In this document: in pieces, positions 1 to 10,805 of the stretch
How the letters are laid out: every line of letters starts with the position of its first letter
Position numbering within the stretch: the first letter of the stretch is position 1
DNA from: Gloeopeniophorella convolvens
Lineage: Eukaryota; Basidiomycota; Agaricomycetes; Russulales
Direction: 5' to 3'
Length of the DNA: 64,000 nucleotides
NCBI GenBank assembly: GCA_022496205.1
Contig: WTXD01000028.1
Coordinates: 302,118 to 366,117, forward strand
Translations under genes and position numbers: made by a program
The notes under the pieces: model-generated
The model's database searches: none
Told to the model about the DNA's origin: nothing
The model's input: only the letters and a program-made list of their open reading frames with translations

Positions 1-565
1 CTGCGCGATCGTAGATCTTGAGGCGCCCAAGAAAGCTCATGATCGAGTCGAAGAGGCCGACGAGCATGTCGTAGCTCTCGCCGACCTTTCTCGCGGCCTG
101 ACCCATTTGTGAGCTGTAGCAGGTATCCAAGCACCGCAACGTATACTGCGTACCTGAAGAAGAATTCCGATGCAACTCAGGATTGCCTGGGCGGGTGGGA
201 ACGCCTGTTCCATGGTAGGTACCCTTGAGTGAAGTGTGATTCAAATTATGGCGGGGACTCACCGAGCCCAAACATGCATCCAGGACCCCATTTTCTGACA
301 GCGAAAGAACGGCGCTTACGATTGGTTTCACCGCCTCCAGCACCCTGGGCAGTTTTCCTCGACGGATTGTATACTTCTTCAGTATAGATAGTTGGTCTTG
401 GAATACGTCGATCACGGCATCGACGGAGGTACAACCTCCCAACTTGCCAGCGAGCCGGTAGGTAGCCATATCGATTCCCGCCTTCGCAGTGTACTGCTTC
501 AGGGCGGAATCGAGGATGATCGGGAGGCTGGATGAGATTGAGTCTGGAGGCATAGCGGAAGACAT
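1..565 (-). CDS. Goodbye-domain STAND protein, 5' part only (runs off the left edge)
   Basis: Three exons can be read on the minus strand: 565-263, 204-154 and 97 to beyond position 1. Start ATG at 565; donor GTGAGT after 263, donor GTACGC after 154, CAG acceptors before 204 and 97. The product begins MSSAMPPDSISSSLPIILDS and continues through a fungal STAND N-terminal Goodbye domain (helical): residues 13-101 in exon 1, then the 17-residue segment AFPPAQAILSCIGILLQ, then ARKVGESYDMLVGLFDS. The 51-nt second exon and its phases are the same in the paralogues at 846-4167 and 33462-36651. Goodbye domains cap fungal NLR-like STAND NTPases; here the NACHT and repeat parts would lie outside the window, so whether the gene is whole is unknown. 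A longer overlapping ORF in another frame is a shadow. Confidence 0.8.
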   Translation of the reverse strand, partial: MSSAMPPDSISSSLPIILDSALKQYTAKAGIDMATYRLAGKLGGCTSVDAVIDVFQDQLSILKKYTIRRGKLPRVLEAVKPIVSAVLSLSENGVLDACLGSVSPRHNLNHTSLKGTYHGTGVPTRPGNPELHRNSSSGTQYTLRCLDTCYSSQMGQAARKVGESYDMLVGLFDSIMSFLGRLKIYDRA

Positions 566-845
566 GATGTCGTCGGATTGTTGCACATCCAAGCTTGAAG
601 CTGAAGCTCAAATGTCTGCCACTCGTCCACTCGACGCAAACACGTACGTTGGCTGTTGGCTGGCACACCACCGGCGGACCGGCTATCCGTACGCACGCGA
701 CCGGTTGGGTATGTGCACGCACACTGGTCATTGGCCGGTCACTGGTCACTTTGATGCATATGTACTGTATGTACACTAGCCTAGTACATCGGACGCAAAG
801 CTGGTATAAAGGGGTATAATCGCCGTACACTGCTGGCCATGAGTC

Positions 846-3800
846 CTATACAACTGGCTGCCGTGAGCGCAGATCCGTATCTCCCAGGCCAGACATACTA
901 GCCCCGTGGTCGATCAAAGGCTGCATGATATCGGTTTGTTTGCCGTGCGCCGCCGCCGCCGCATGGAACTCAGTTCCGAGGCGGACGTCTTCTGCACATA
1001 CGTTCGCGCTGTGCTCTAGGAGCAGCCTGGCGATCTCCAAGTGTCCCCCACCCAACGCAGCCTGCAGTGCGCTTGCGCGTCCATCCTCGCCGCCCAGTAC
1101 CTCGACGTCCGCGCCATGCTCGAACAGCAGCCGGGCAATCTCGAGGTGCCCCGCCCGCGATGCAGCTTGAAGTGCGCCTCCGCCTCGTTGGCTGGCGTCC
1201 GCACCGTGCTCGAGCAGCAGCCGGGCGACCTCGACATGTCCCACCCGCGACGCAGCCTGCAGCGCGCTTTCGTCATCGTCGCCTACTGCGTCGACGTCCG
1301 CGCCGTGCTTCAGCAGTGTCTGCACGACACCGAGATAGCCTCCCTTCGCGGCGGTTTGCAGCGGTGTCCCATGCCAATCGGACGTCATGTCAACGCTCTC
1401 GGGCTGCGAGGCGGTCAGGCGGTCGACCAGATAGGAAAGGCCAAGGTTCGCCGCACAGTATAAAGGCGTTGGAGATATTTCACCTGGGCGGCTCGGATTG
1501 TGTGGTGACCAGTGAGCACGTTGATCGACCCAGATCCACGCTGCAAAATGTGGCTTTCTCGTGTCGAAAAGGAGCTCTGCAGCATCGATAAGACGGCCCA
1601 ACACACCGTCAACCCGTGCGTGCTCATGCCAGTAGTCGGCAGCATAGTAGGAAAGGGGGTGATCCCAGAGGCTGCGCTTGTCGACCGACGCGTCCAATTC
1701 GAGGAGCGTGGCGAGGCAAGTCTGGGCGAGAACTTCATGTGCGAATTCGGGAAGGATGTGAAAGCGGGAGATATTGCAGTCTGGCGAGGCGGCGAGGCGG
1801 CCTGATGTCAAGAATTCCTTGACCGAAAAGTGTGCAAACTGCACGATCCTTCCACGATTGCCTGGAACGACAACGACGAAACTGCCGGGGCACGTGGACA
1901 AGATCGAATCTTCAAGGCTCTCGGAGCGCCAACCCGGGTTCAATGAGGGAATTGTCCGATCAAAATCCACCGCGAGGACTTCGGCGAGCTCATCGACATA
2001 GAGTGGACGGGCGGAGAATGCTAGGCATTGGAAGATGCGGTGGGTGTGGCGCCAGTTGTCCTCAGAGTCGTCGTCGACACGTCGGAGAGTCGATTCGTAC
2101 GTCGCGTAAAGAGTTTTCGGGAGGGTCCGTAGGGTCGCCTCGACGGCCGCCGGAGGACAGTTGCATAGGGTATCGAGTTGACATGCGACGTAGCGAAACC
2201 TTCAATCAAGTGTGAGCACACGTCGTCGTGGATCGAGTCAACGCAGCAACGTACATTCCGTCAGCATTCTCCGACAACGTCTCGATGACCAGCTCCCTCG
2301 TCTTCCCCTTCCACCTCCGCATCTTCGGTTGTTCTCAACCGTGTATCGGATGAAACGCTCCATGTCAAGGACATGTCCGCTTTCATCTTCTAGGCAGATG
2401 CGATGGGACGCCATAGGCCGGAGAGCGGCGACGATGTCCTCCTCAGGACGGCTGGTGACGCATACCCGCAGATTGGAGGAGCGCACAGAAGAGAGCATAT
2501 TAAGGAACCCCATGATTTCACGGCGCGGGGGCGATGCACGATTGTTTGGACATTCATCCAAAGCATCGACAACGACGTATGTGGTTCCTCGACCTGAGAC
2601 GGCGAGCATGCCCATGAGGCATTGTACGAGTGCGTCATCTCCTGGTTGTTTGAGACCGTTGCCATGCGCCGAATACAGTTGAGAGACAGATGCACAGAAA
2701 GAATCGGAAGCCACAGAGAGTTGGATGATGAGTGATGTGAGCATTCCTCGGAAATCTTGTTTCTTGGAGTCGCGGAAGTCGAAGTAGAAATACGCCACGA
2801 TGACATCTGATTCCTGCGAATGCAGACGCCCAAGCTCCTGGACGATAGTAGAGCTGTTCGCAGACGTCGGTGTCAGTACGAACCGCATATATGCGTACCA
2901 GCACTTACCAAAGAACGCTCTTCCCAGATCCCGCTGCGGTCACCGGAGGATAAAAGAGATATGATGAGACAGAGACAGTCAAACCCGATGTGACGCTCAC
3001 GTTTGCCGTGTATCCACATCAACGATCCTGCCCTTCTCCACTCGTCAAAGACGCGGCCTCCAGTGAACCATGCAGAGGTTCCAGCGTGGTGCCCTTTACA
3101 CGCCAAGTTGTGATTCGTTGACGGATCCGGTGGGTCCAGCCACTTGCGATGGCGACCTTGCAGATCATCCTCTGCAAAAGAATGAGTCAGTTGCAGCCAC
3201 ACTGAACAAACCAAAGCGCCAGACTGACGTTTTATCAGGTCTTGATTGCTCAGGACCTGCCGCACATCGCCCTTGATCGCCGCAGTATTGCTGTACGTCT
3301 GAGCCGCCACCGTCAGGTGTTCCTCTTGCGTGAGCGGTCCATTCTCTTCAGTGCGTCCTCTATTCCTTGTCTCCCAGCAGCGTCTTTCCGAACTTCTCTG
3401 CATCAAAATAAGCACAGATTGCGGAGTGGAAAAACCTGGCTCACTCAGCCTGCCCTGCTCGATCTCTTTTGTCGCGAGGGCAAATATCGACAGCATCTCT
3501 GCCACGACTTTCACAACGACCTCCGCGATGGGCGCAGGCAGCGGTGCGCGCTCGTAGATCCCGAGGCGCGCAAGAAACCCCCCGATCGAGTCGAAAATGC
3601 CGACGAGCATATCGTAGCTCTCGCCGACCTTTTTTGCGGTCTGTCCCATCGGTCAGCAGCAGTAAAGACCCATGGGCACCGCAGGATCGGACACCGTATA
3701 TCGCGCACCTGCAGAAGGACCCCGATGCAGCCCAGGATCGCCTGTGCGGGCGGGAACACCTGCCGGACAACGTGCATCCTCAGCCGCTGCGGCCGCAAGA

Positions 3801-4167
3801 TGAAAAGGGCACGCACCGATCCCAAAGCCTTGTCCAACACCCCGCTCTCGGAGAGCGCAAACGCAGCGCTCACGAGCGGCCTGGCCGCCTCCAGCACCTT
3901 CGCGCGCCGCCCGCGCCGGCTTCGGTAAGCTTTCAGCACGTACAGCTGGTCCTGGAATACGCCGAGCACGGCGTCGACCGAGTCGCAGCGCCCCAGCTTC
4001 GCGGCGAGTCGGTGGGCGGCCAGGTCCGTGCCTGTCGTTGCGGCGTACCGTTTCAGGGCGGAGTCGAGGATGGCCGGAAGGCTCGATGGGGCACGTCGCC
4101 GTCGGGTGGTTGCGCGTCCATGGCCGTCGGACGACACGGTAGGAGGGAGTGGAGGCGAGGGTGGCAT
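846..4167 (-). CDS. Goodbye-NACHT-ankyrin STAND NTPase (frame broken by single-base losses)
   Basis: NLR-like protein: Goodbye domain, NACHT NTPase, ankyrin repeats. Exons by comparison with the copy at 33462: 4167-3817, 3759-3709, 3640-3445, 3397-3229, 3171-3001, 2933-2909, 2853-2255, 2199-846. The Goodbye domain covers exons 1-4. The NACHT part has a P-loop PGSGKSVLCS built across three exons, a Walker B VVVDALDE and the motif VTSRPEEDI. At least five ankyrin repeats follow (e.g. HLEIARLLLEH) and the protein ends RSRQPVV. Against the 33462 copy it lacks one base in three places: near 3365 and 3325 (exon 4 is 169 nt, not 171) and near 2327 (exon 7 is 599 nt, not 600). The exons sum to 2916 nt, or 2919 nt (973 codons) if the bases are counted. 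It is either a young pseudogene or an intact gene with sequence errors. Its neighbour at 1-565 is a tandem paralogue. Confidence 0.8.
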
Positions 4168-4771
4168 CTAGAGCTGTACTAGTATGTAGCACTTAGCTGT
4201 TCAGCTTCGCACGCCACGCATAGCCACACGAAGAGTACAAGACTCGTCGGGATCGGCACTGGAACGGATTGAATGGGCAGGCGCCCCGCGTTACTACTCA
4301 AGGCCTTTCCAGAGCGTGACTGTGGAGGCGAGATGGTGGCCGAGGACATCATGGCAGACGACAACAGACGGTGTCGCGGTCGCTCTACTGACTGGCACGC
4401 AGCCGGGCCGCGACCGACCCGCACACACGCGACCAGGCCTGAACAACGCCTCCTGTTCTACTCAGTATGCACTCTACGGCCGCACATCCCACGTCGAACA
4501 CCCACACACACCGAAAGACACACAAAGAAATTATAAAACCATATCCATTCAAACCGAGGCGGGCCCAGGCCCTCGAGCCAAACCAACCGTGGAGTCGGGT
4601 CGAAAAGTGTATATGTATGTGTATGTATACTAAGTAGCCTACATCAGGCGTGAAGGTGAAAGGGGGCGAGGCGTACAGTACACGAGCAATCGTCGGAGGA
4701 AAAAAAAAGGAAGTCATTTAATCATTCAGGGCACTATTAAACCAACCGGGCGCTCGAGTCCGCACCGCGCT
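4168..4771. other. Intergenic: upstream of the Goodbye gene, downstream of the acyl-CoA synthetase
   Basis: No convincing gene. The part at about 4380-4520 is clearly similar, in the orientation relative to the neighbouring gene, to 28400-28570 in front of the pseudogene, so it is probably a shared promoter region of this gene family. A short AT-rich stretch with TATGTATG repeats lies near 4610-4632. Confidence 0.5.
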
Positions 4772-7497
4772 CTATTTGCGCGGGCCATACGCAGCCTGCA
4801 ACCCGCGTCGTGAGCAACTGCACCACGCAACGACCATATGCAGACGCACCTTGATCTCCTTATCAAACGCCTGCGCGATCTTCTTCCGCTGGATCTTCTG
4901 CGCCGCCGTGACCAGCCCGCTCTCGGGCGTCCACTCGTCGGGCGTGAGCACGACCGCCTGCAGCATCTCGATGCCCTTGAAGCCCGCCTTCTTCCCCGCG
5001 GCGTTGCACTCGCGCAGCACGAGCGCCACGACCTTGGGGTTCGCGCACAGGTCGTGCAGCGACGCGGTCGCCTCGTCGCCCGAGAGCGCGCCGCGCAGGT
5101 GGCCCTCGTGCGGGACGATGATCGCGAGCGGCTGCGTCGCGTCGGGCGTCGCGTGCACGCAGATGTTCGATACGAGGTTGCACGACTTGTACGTCGACTC
5201 GAGGCGCTCGAGCGCGATGTACTCGCCGCCCTGCAGCTTGACCAGGTTCTTGATCCTGCGCGCCGTCAGTTTCCACCAACACCGCCGCAACCAAACAGGC
5301 ACGCACCGGTCGATGACGGAGAGCGTGCCGTCCTTATTCCACTGGCCGATGTCGCCGGTGCGCAGCCAGCCGTCCTTCGTGAAGATGCTCTCGTCATTGT
5401 TGAGGTCGTCGCGCTTGTAGTACCCGCTCGTGACGGACGGGCCGCGGAGGAGCACCTCGCCCTGCGGCGGGTTGCCCGTCGCGAAGTATCCCGCCTCGGG
5501 CACGTCAAGCAGCTTGATCTCGATCGACGGCGACGGGAGCCCGACGGGGCCGTACTGCTGCACCTCGGGCGGCGTGATCGAGCACATGCCGCACGTCTCG
5601 GTCATGCCGTAGCCTAGCGCGGATCAGGTGAGCGATCGGCGGGTACGCGCGCGGACGGGGGGACGACCCACCCTGAAGAAGAGTGACGAGCGCGAGGTTG
5701 AGGAACTCCTGCGTCTCGCGCGAGAGCGCCGCGCCGCCAGAGAGCGCGATGCGCAGGCGGCCGCCGGTCGCCTGGCGGATCTTGTTGAACACCACGGCAT
5801 CGACGACGTTCTTGAGCGCCGGCACGCCGGCGCGCTTGATGCTCATTGCGCCGTGGAAGACGCTCTTGCGGAGCGTGCCGCTCGCGTTGACCTGCGAGAG
5901 GATGCCCTTGCGGATGAGCTCCCACACGGCAGGGACGCCGACCATAACGGTGGGGCGGAACGCCTTGATGTCGCCGACGCAGCCGCGCACGGACGCGTCC
6001 GTGAGCGTCTTGACGCGGCCGAAGCCGCTCGTGATGCCGCCAAGACGAAGCAGAGCTCGACGACATACTCGAGGATATGCGCGAGCGGGAGGAAGGCGAG
6101 GTACGTGTCGCCGGGCTTGAGGTGGTGTCCGAAGAGGGTGTAGACTGAGCCGACGGCGGCGATAAGGTTCGAGTGCTTGATAACGACGCCCTTCGGGGGG
6201 CCGGTCGTGCCCGAGGTGTACATGATGCACGCGACGTCATCGGTCGTGGGCGTGCGGCTCTCGGCGAGCTCGGCGGGCTGCGCACGGCCGAGCTCGCGAA
6301 GCGCGTCGAGCGAGATTACGCGCACGCCCTCGCGCACGGCAGCGAGCTTGGTGAGGGCGGCCTCGGACGGCGTGCCGTCATAGACGACGATACGCACCGA
6401 GGGCACGCTCCCGAGCACCTTGGTGAGCACGGGGAGGAGCTCGGCGTTGGTGAACACGCCAACACATTCGGGCTCGTTGAGCGAGTGCTGGAGGCCCTCC
6501 TCGCCGAGCGTGTCGTACGCGGTGGCGACGGTCGTCGAGATGCTCGCGCATGCGTACGAGACGAACTGCCAGGACGGACTGCAGGGCGCCAATAGTCAGC
6601 AGGGCGCAGGCGGGAGTGACGTGCAGACATGACGTGACAGAAACACGAGCCCGTGCGCAGAGCAGAGCCGACGTCAGCAGCGGCGCGCGATGCACGCACC
6701 GCCGCGCAGCGCACGCTCGATCGCAGGCAGCCGAGCTACAGCGGCGTCCCACGCCCCGCGCCACGTCCCCACGGCGCCCACAGGGCGCCCCAGAGCGGGC
6801 GCCGGCGCCGGGCGGGACCGTGGGCGCAGACTGGGCGTCCGAGGCGGAGGGCCCAGCCCTGTGCGCCGGCATGCCAAACCTGGCAGGCGCAGGTCTCGGG
6901 TCCTGCGAGGGGCCCGGGCTCGAAGCACGATGGGCACTCGAGCCCGCATACGTGCAAGTGGGGATATCCACGCAATGACGAGACGCAGCACCGTCATGCA
7001 ATGGAGTAGCGTGTACGTATACGTGTGGGGGGGAGCGGGGGAGAGAGAGAGCGGCACACGCACCCCGTCTGTGCATACACGTTGAACACGTCGCCCTTCT
7101 GCACGCCGAGGTCGAGCAGCCCGCGCGCCGCCTCGCTCACGGTGTCCTTGAGCTCGATAAACGAGATGTACTTGTAGTCCGAGAGGCGGAAGTACTTCCA
7201 CGTCTTGGTCTCGCGGACCTCCTTGCCCCCGACGGTCTTGGAGACCTCCTTCTGCTCCTCAACCACCTCGACCACTTCGCGGTAGCCAAAGGCGTTGCGC
7301 GTGCCGTGCGTGCGCGCGGCGTATGAGAGGACGTCGTGCACGGTGTGGAGGCCCTCGAGGGGGCCGGTGACGAGGCGGTCGTGCGTCTTTTCGAGACGGC
7401 GGATGCGCGACTCTCCAGGGGCGGCGGCGGGGCCGACCTCGACGGAGCCGCGACCCCACGAGTCGCCAGGGGTGAAGGAATAGCTGTAGTTGGCCAT
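4772..7497 (-). CDS. Long-chain fatty-acid-CoA ligase (acyl-CoA synthetase, FAA/LACS type)
   Basis: Activates fatty acids to acyl-CoA through an acyl-adenylate for lipid synthesis and beta-oxidation. Exons: 7497-7064, 6578-5672, 5613-5307, 5255-4850, 4795-4772, all with GT-AG borders and matching phases; product about 692 residues, normal for the family. Start MANYSYSFTPGDSW at 7497; an upstream ATG at 7554 is less likely. Motifs: YTSGTTGPPKGV (AMP/ATP P-loop, about residue 264), YGMTET (about 448), GDIGQWNKDGTLSVIDR, then KNLVKLQGGEYIALE, ending in AAYGPRK. One base is missing near 6042: frame ELCFVL jumps to GGITSGFGRVKTL, where the family reads straight through. With that base the exon sum is 2079 nt, a multiple of 3, so sequence error is more likely than a dead gene. 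The first intron (7063-6579, 485 nt) is unusually long for this window. Confidence 0.93.
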
Positions 7498-7805
7498 GGT
7501 GGGTGTGGTGGTGGTAAGAGTCAAGAGGGCAAGTATACGTGGAGAGTATGACAATTTAATATAAGCTTGTGTGTGGCTCTGGTTGGCGCCTGTTGGCTAC
7601 AAACCGACAATTCGCTTGCCGCAACACGCACAGATAATTTATTGCACAACACCCAGCAGAAGAAATATAAAAAAAGCAACACGCAGAGTCACTCGCAGCC
7701 AGCTAGCTCTCGCTCTCCATCGCCTCCTTTTCAAACTTTTTCTTCATCACGCTCACTGCGGTCACCGCGATCCCGTCAGACGGGTCCGAGCAAGCGGGGC
7801 GCCTA
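7498..7805. other. Intergenic between HPC2 3' end and acyl-CoA synthetase 5' end
   Basis: About 300 bp holding the promoter and 5' leader of the acyl-CoA synthetase (minus strand) and the 3' region of HPC2. No gene seen; the long plus-strand ORF crossing it is an antisense shadow. Confidence 0.5.
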
Positions 7806-9866
7806 TCACGCACCTTCGCGCGACACCTGGCCCGACGACATCCACCCGTCGGGGAACGCCGCGACGATCTTCTGGTAGAGCGCCTTGCGCAGGCCCTGCT
7901 CGCTCACCTGCGACGCCGAGCCCTCCAGCGAGCTGTCCACACACAATCACGGAAAAAAAAATCAAAAACGGAAGTAAGGCGGCATCAGCGCGATCGAGAT
8001 CAAGCAGCGCACGCGCGCGTGACGCACTTCTTCTCGTTCTCGATCCGACAGCACTCGTTCGAGAGACACACGAGCTTCCAGATCGTGCCCTTCATGCCCT
8101 CCGTCAGCTTGTACTTGCGCGCCGGCGCCGCGTGCGCCTGCGCCTTGCCGTCGCGCGCGTCCCCGTCGGCGTCCGGCGGCGCGGGCGAGCCCTCGGCCGA
8201 CGCGCTGCCGCCGCCGCCGCCGCCACCGCCACCGTCGCCCTCAGGGCGCGCCTTTTCCTGCTTCTTTTCTGCGCGGGCGTGAGCGTGTGCGGGCGGGGAG
8301 AGGGGGCGGGCGGCGCGCGCACCCCACGCGGCGACGCTGCGCTCGTGCTCCTCCTGCGCGCGCGGAAAGCCCTCGTCCGCGGCGTCCTTGAGCTCCGCGA
8401 GCAGTTCGTCCTGCCGCTTGACGAGCAGCGCCATGTGCTCGGGGAAGATCTGTCGCTTGATGAGTTTCTGCCACCGCACCGTCAGTGCCATGTCGTGTCA
8501 GGTCGGGGTTAGGGAGGGACGCACGCTCATGGTGAAGCGGTTGTACGGGAAGATGCGCGGCATCAGGTTGAAAAAGTTGTCGTTGTACTCGTTCAGCAGG
8601 ATCGCCTTGAGCGCTACCGCGCCGAGCACAGGACGGATGCCCGGCGGGAACTTGCCCTTGGGCTCCCAGCTTTCTGCTCCGGGCGCGTCAGCCGGCGCGC
8701 CGACACGCAAAGCGAGCGCCGGCGCACCTTTCGAGATGGCCGCCTTGAGGTCCTCGATGGCCACAGCGAGGTCTGGGTGGAACGGGTGCTGGCGAGACGC
8801 GCATACAAGTAAGCACACGACTCGGGGCGCGCACGCGGGCACGCACGATGTCCACGACGCGCCGCCGCTTCTTGCCGTTCGGGCTGTCCGCCGCGCCGCG
8901 CGCCTTGCGCTTCCCGCCAGCGTCCTCGCCATCAGACAGGAGCGCGATCGGCACGTCCCGCGTGCCCGCCGATGCAGACGCGGACGCAGGCGTGTTGGCG
9001 AGCGCAGGCGGGGCAGACGCGCTCGAGGACGCGGGCGGGTGCTGCAGTGCGTGTGGGTAGTTGCTCGGCCCGGCGATGGGCTCGGGCGCGGGGAGCGCGG
9101 TCTTCTTGGCGCGGTGCCGATGGTGCGCTTTTTCCTTGAGGAGCGCAACCTCGCCCGAGAAGACGTAGAAGCCCTGCTGCTTGGTCTGCGCAATGAACGT
9201 GCGCTCGTCTTGCGCGAGCTCCGAGTCGTCGATGAACGGGTCGGTGAGATCGTAGTACTCGGACGCGAGATTCTTCTTCTTCTGCGCATACGATCTCGCT
9301 CGTCAGTGCCCCGGCGCGCATATAGACGGAGCGCACGCGCGCATACACACCTTCTTGCCCTTCTTCTTCTCCCCATCCGTCGTTGCGGCACCATCCTCCG
9401 GCGCGCCCTCGCCTTCGCCCTCATGCTCGCTCTCACTCTCATAGCGCTTCACGGCAGGCGGCGGCGTGGCAGGCCGCTGCCCCGTCGCCTTGGCAAGCGC
9501 GCCGACGTCGACCTCGTACTTGTCCGGCCCGCCGAGCACAATGTCAAGGCGGATGGTGCGCAGCGGGGGTGGCGGCACGGGCGGTGGCGGGGATGGCGAG
9601 GCAGAACGCGCCCGGGCGGCCTTGGACTTGGGTTTTGCAGACGCGGGTTTTGCGCCAGCGCGAGACTTGGGCGGCTTGGACGGGGGAGGCGGCGGGGCGG
9701 AGGCGGCGTCGGAGGCCGAGTCCGGATCGCGCGAGGGCGCGAGGGGCGAGGGGTGCTGCGAGTCCGGGGGCGGGAGCGCGGGCGGCGCGGAGACGGACAC
9801 GGCGATGGCGACGGACGAGTCTGTCGGTTTGATGTTGTTCTCGAGCATGTCGATGTCCGAGTCCAT
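7806..9866 (-). CDS. HPC2: Hpc2/ubinuclein, HIR histone H3-H4 chaperone complex subunit
   Basis: Six exons: 9866-9351, 9281-8847, 8788-8525, 8467-8323, 8268-8028, 7932-7806 (1728 nt, 575 residues, all phases consistent). The N-terminus is acidic, Pro/Ser-rich and disordered with a KKKGKK tract. The Hpc2-related (HUN) domain starts at residue 173 with KNLASEYYDLTDPFIDDSEL and includes FIAQTKQQGFYVFSGEVAL. A basic patch (GKKRRRVVD) follows, then a ubinuclein middle-type helical region (about 318-460: GKFPPGIRPVLGAVALKAIL, then NEYNDNFFNLMPRIFPYNR), a polyglycine stretch and a conserved C-terminal helix (SEQGLRKALYQKIVAAFPDGW). In known HIR/HIRA complexes the HUN domain binds the histone chaperone for replication-independent deposition in the nucleus. 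No frame damage was seen here. Confidence 0.9.
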
Positions 9867-10805
9867 GGCGCGGAAATATACTCGTATATTTATCGGGAGA
9901 GTGGCCGAGGAAACGCAGGCGAGAAAAAGTCGCTGGGAGGGACGCTGCGAGGATACTTTGGAGAGGGAGGAGGAGGAAGATGCCTAAAAAGGCAAGTTCG
10001 GGGGGAGGAGGAGGACAGGGACGACGCAGCGACTGCGGCCGGGGCGAGCAGCGGTGGCCCGTGCGCAGGGAATTCCCATCTGCGGCCGAGCAATCAAGTG
10101 ACAACTGGCCGCGTCCGTCAGCTGCGTATCTCTCCATTCCGTGGACCCCGCGCGTCACCTTCCCGCAATCCCGCATCTGTCGCCCACTCTGCGCCCTCTC
10201 TCCGCTGCGCCCTCATACCTGGAAAACCATCGACGCCTGTCTGGGCGTGCAGCTGTGCACGCGAGGGCAGGTACTCTGCAGCAGGTGCAAGTTGTTCTGC
10301 GAACGAGAGAGCCGCAACAAAGCCCCTTCCGGACACCCGGTACCGATCGTATTGCTTAGTCAGCGGCCACCTTTACGGAAGATCGTCATCGTCAGAGCCA
10401 ATCTGTCTTTGCCAGCGCGACAACTTTCATTCGGATAAATAAGTATGCTCGAACGTGGAAACATTGTGCCATTTCGTTGCAAGGACCTGTCACGTACCAC
10501 AGGTCACACAACTCAGTGGGCTTTTGGAATTTCTTGTCACACCGCAATAGCGTTGATGCAGTGAAACTAGTTCTATCGTACAACTCGTAAAGCCTGTAGA
10601 ATGTTGGATGTATAAGTACAAGTATGTGTACAAGCTAACAGGTGAGTCAGAATGCTGGCAAAAAAAATCCGGTAAAGTGGGTAGTAATCCTAGTAATACA
10701 TCGATACCGGCCGAATCTCTGGATAGGGATCTTTAGATGGGGAGGGAGGGGGGGGGGGGGAGGGTGTGCTCAGGACAGTACAACCTCCGTTGACGTCTAT
10801 AATAC
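9867..10805. other. Intergenic with a repeat remnant
   Basis: Promoter side of HPC2 up to about 10100. At 10260-10430 lies a sequence shared with 14849-14890 and 15187-15240: on the minus strand both copies end in a short reading frame VVALA(R/K)xDWL followed by an acidic run and a stop. This looks like the decayed 3' end of a repeated gene. A poly-G tract occurs near 10748-10761. No intact gene seen. Confidence 0.4.

Noticed and set aside
246..830. 194-codon minus-strand ORF
   Set aside because: One base out of frame with the Goodbye-domain exon at 565-263, which has the homologous protein and splice sites.
925..1591. Plus-strand ORFs opposite the ankyrin repeats
   Set aside because: Antisense shadows of the ankyrin array.
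4838..5617. 259-codon plus-strand ORF
   Set aside because: Antisense of the acyl-CoA synthetase C-terminal half.
8388..10442. 684-codon plus-strand ORF
   Set aside because: Antisense to HPC2; Arg/Gly/Ala-rich low-complexity translation caused by the GC-rich gene beneath. HPC2 exons have conserved domains and correct phases.
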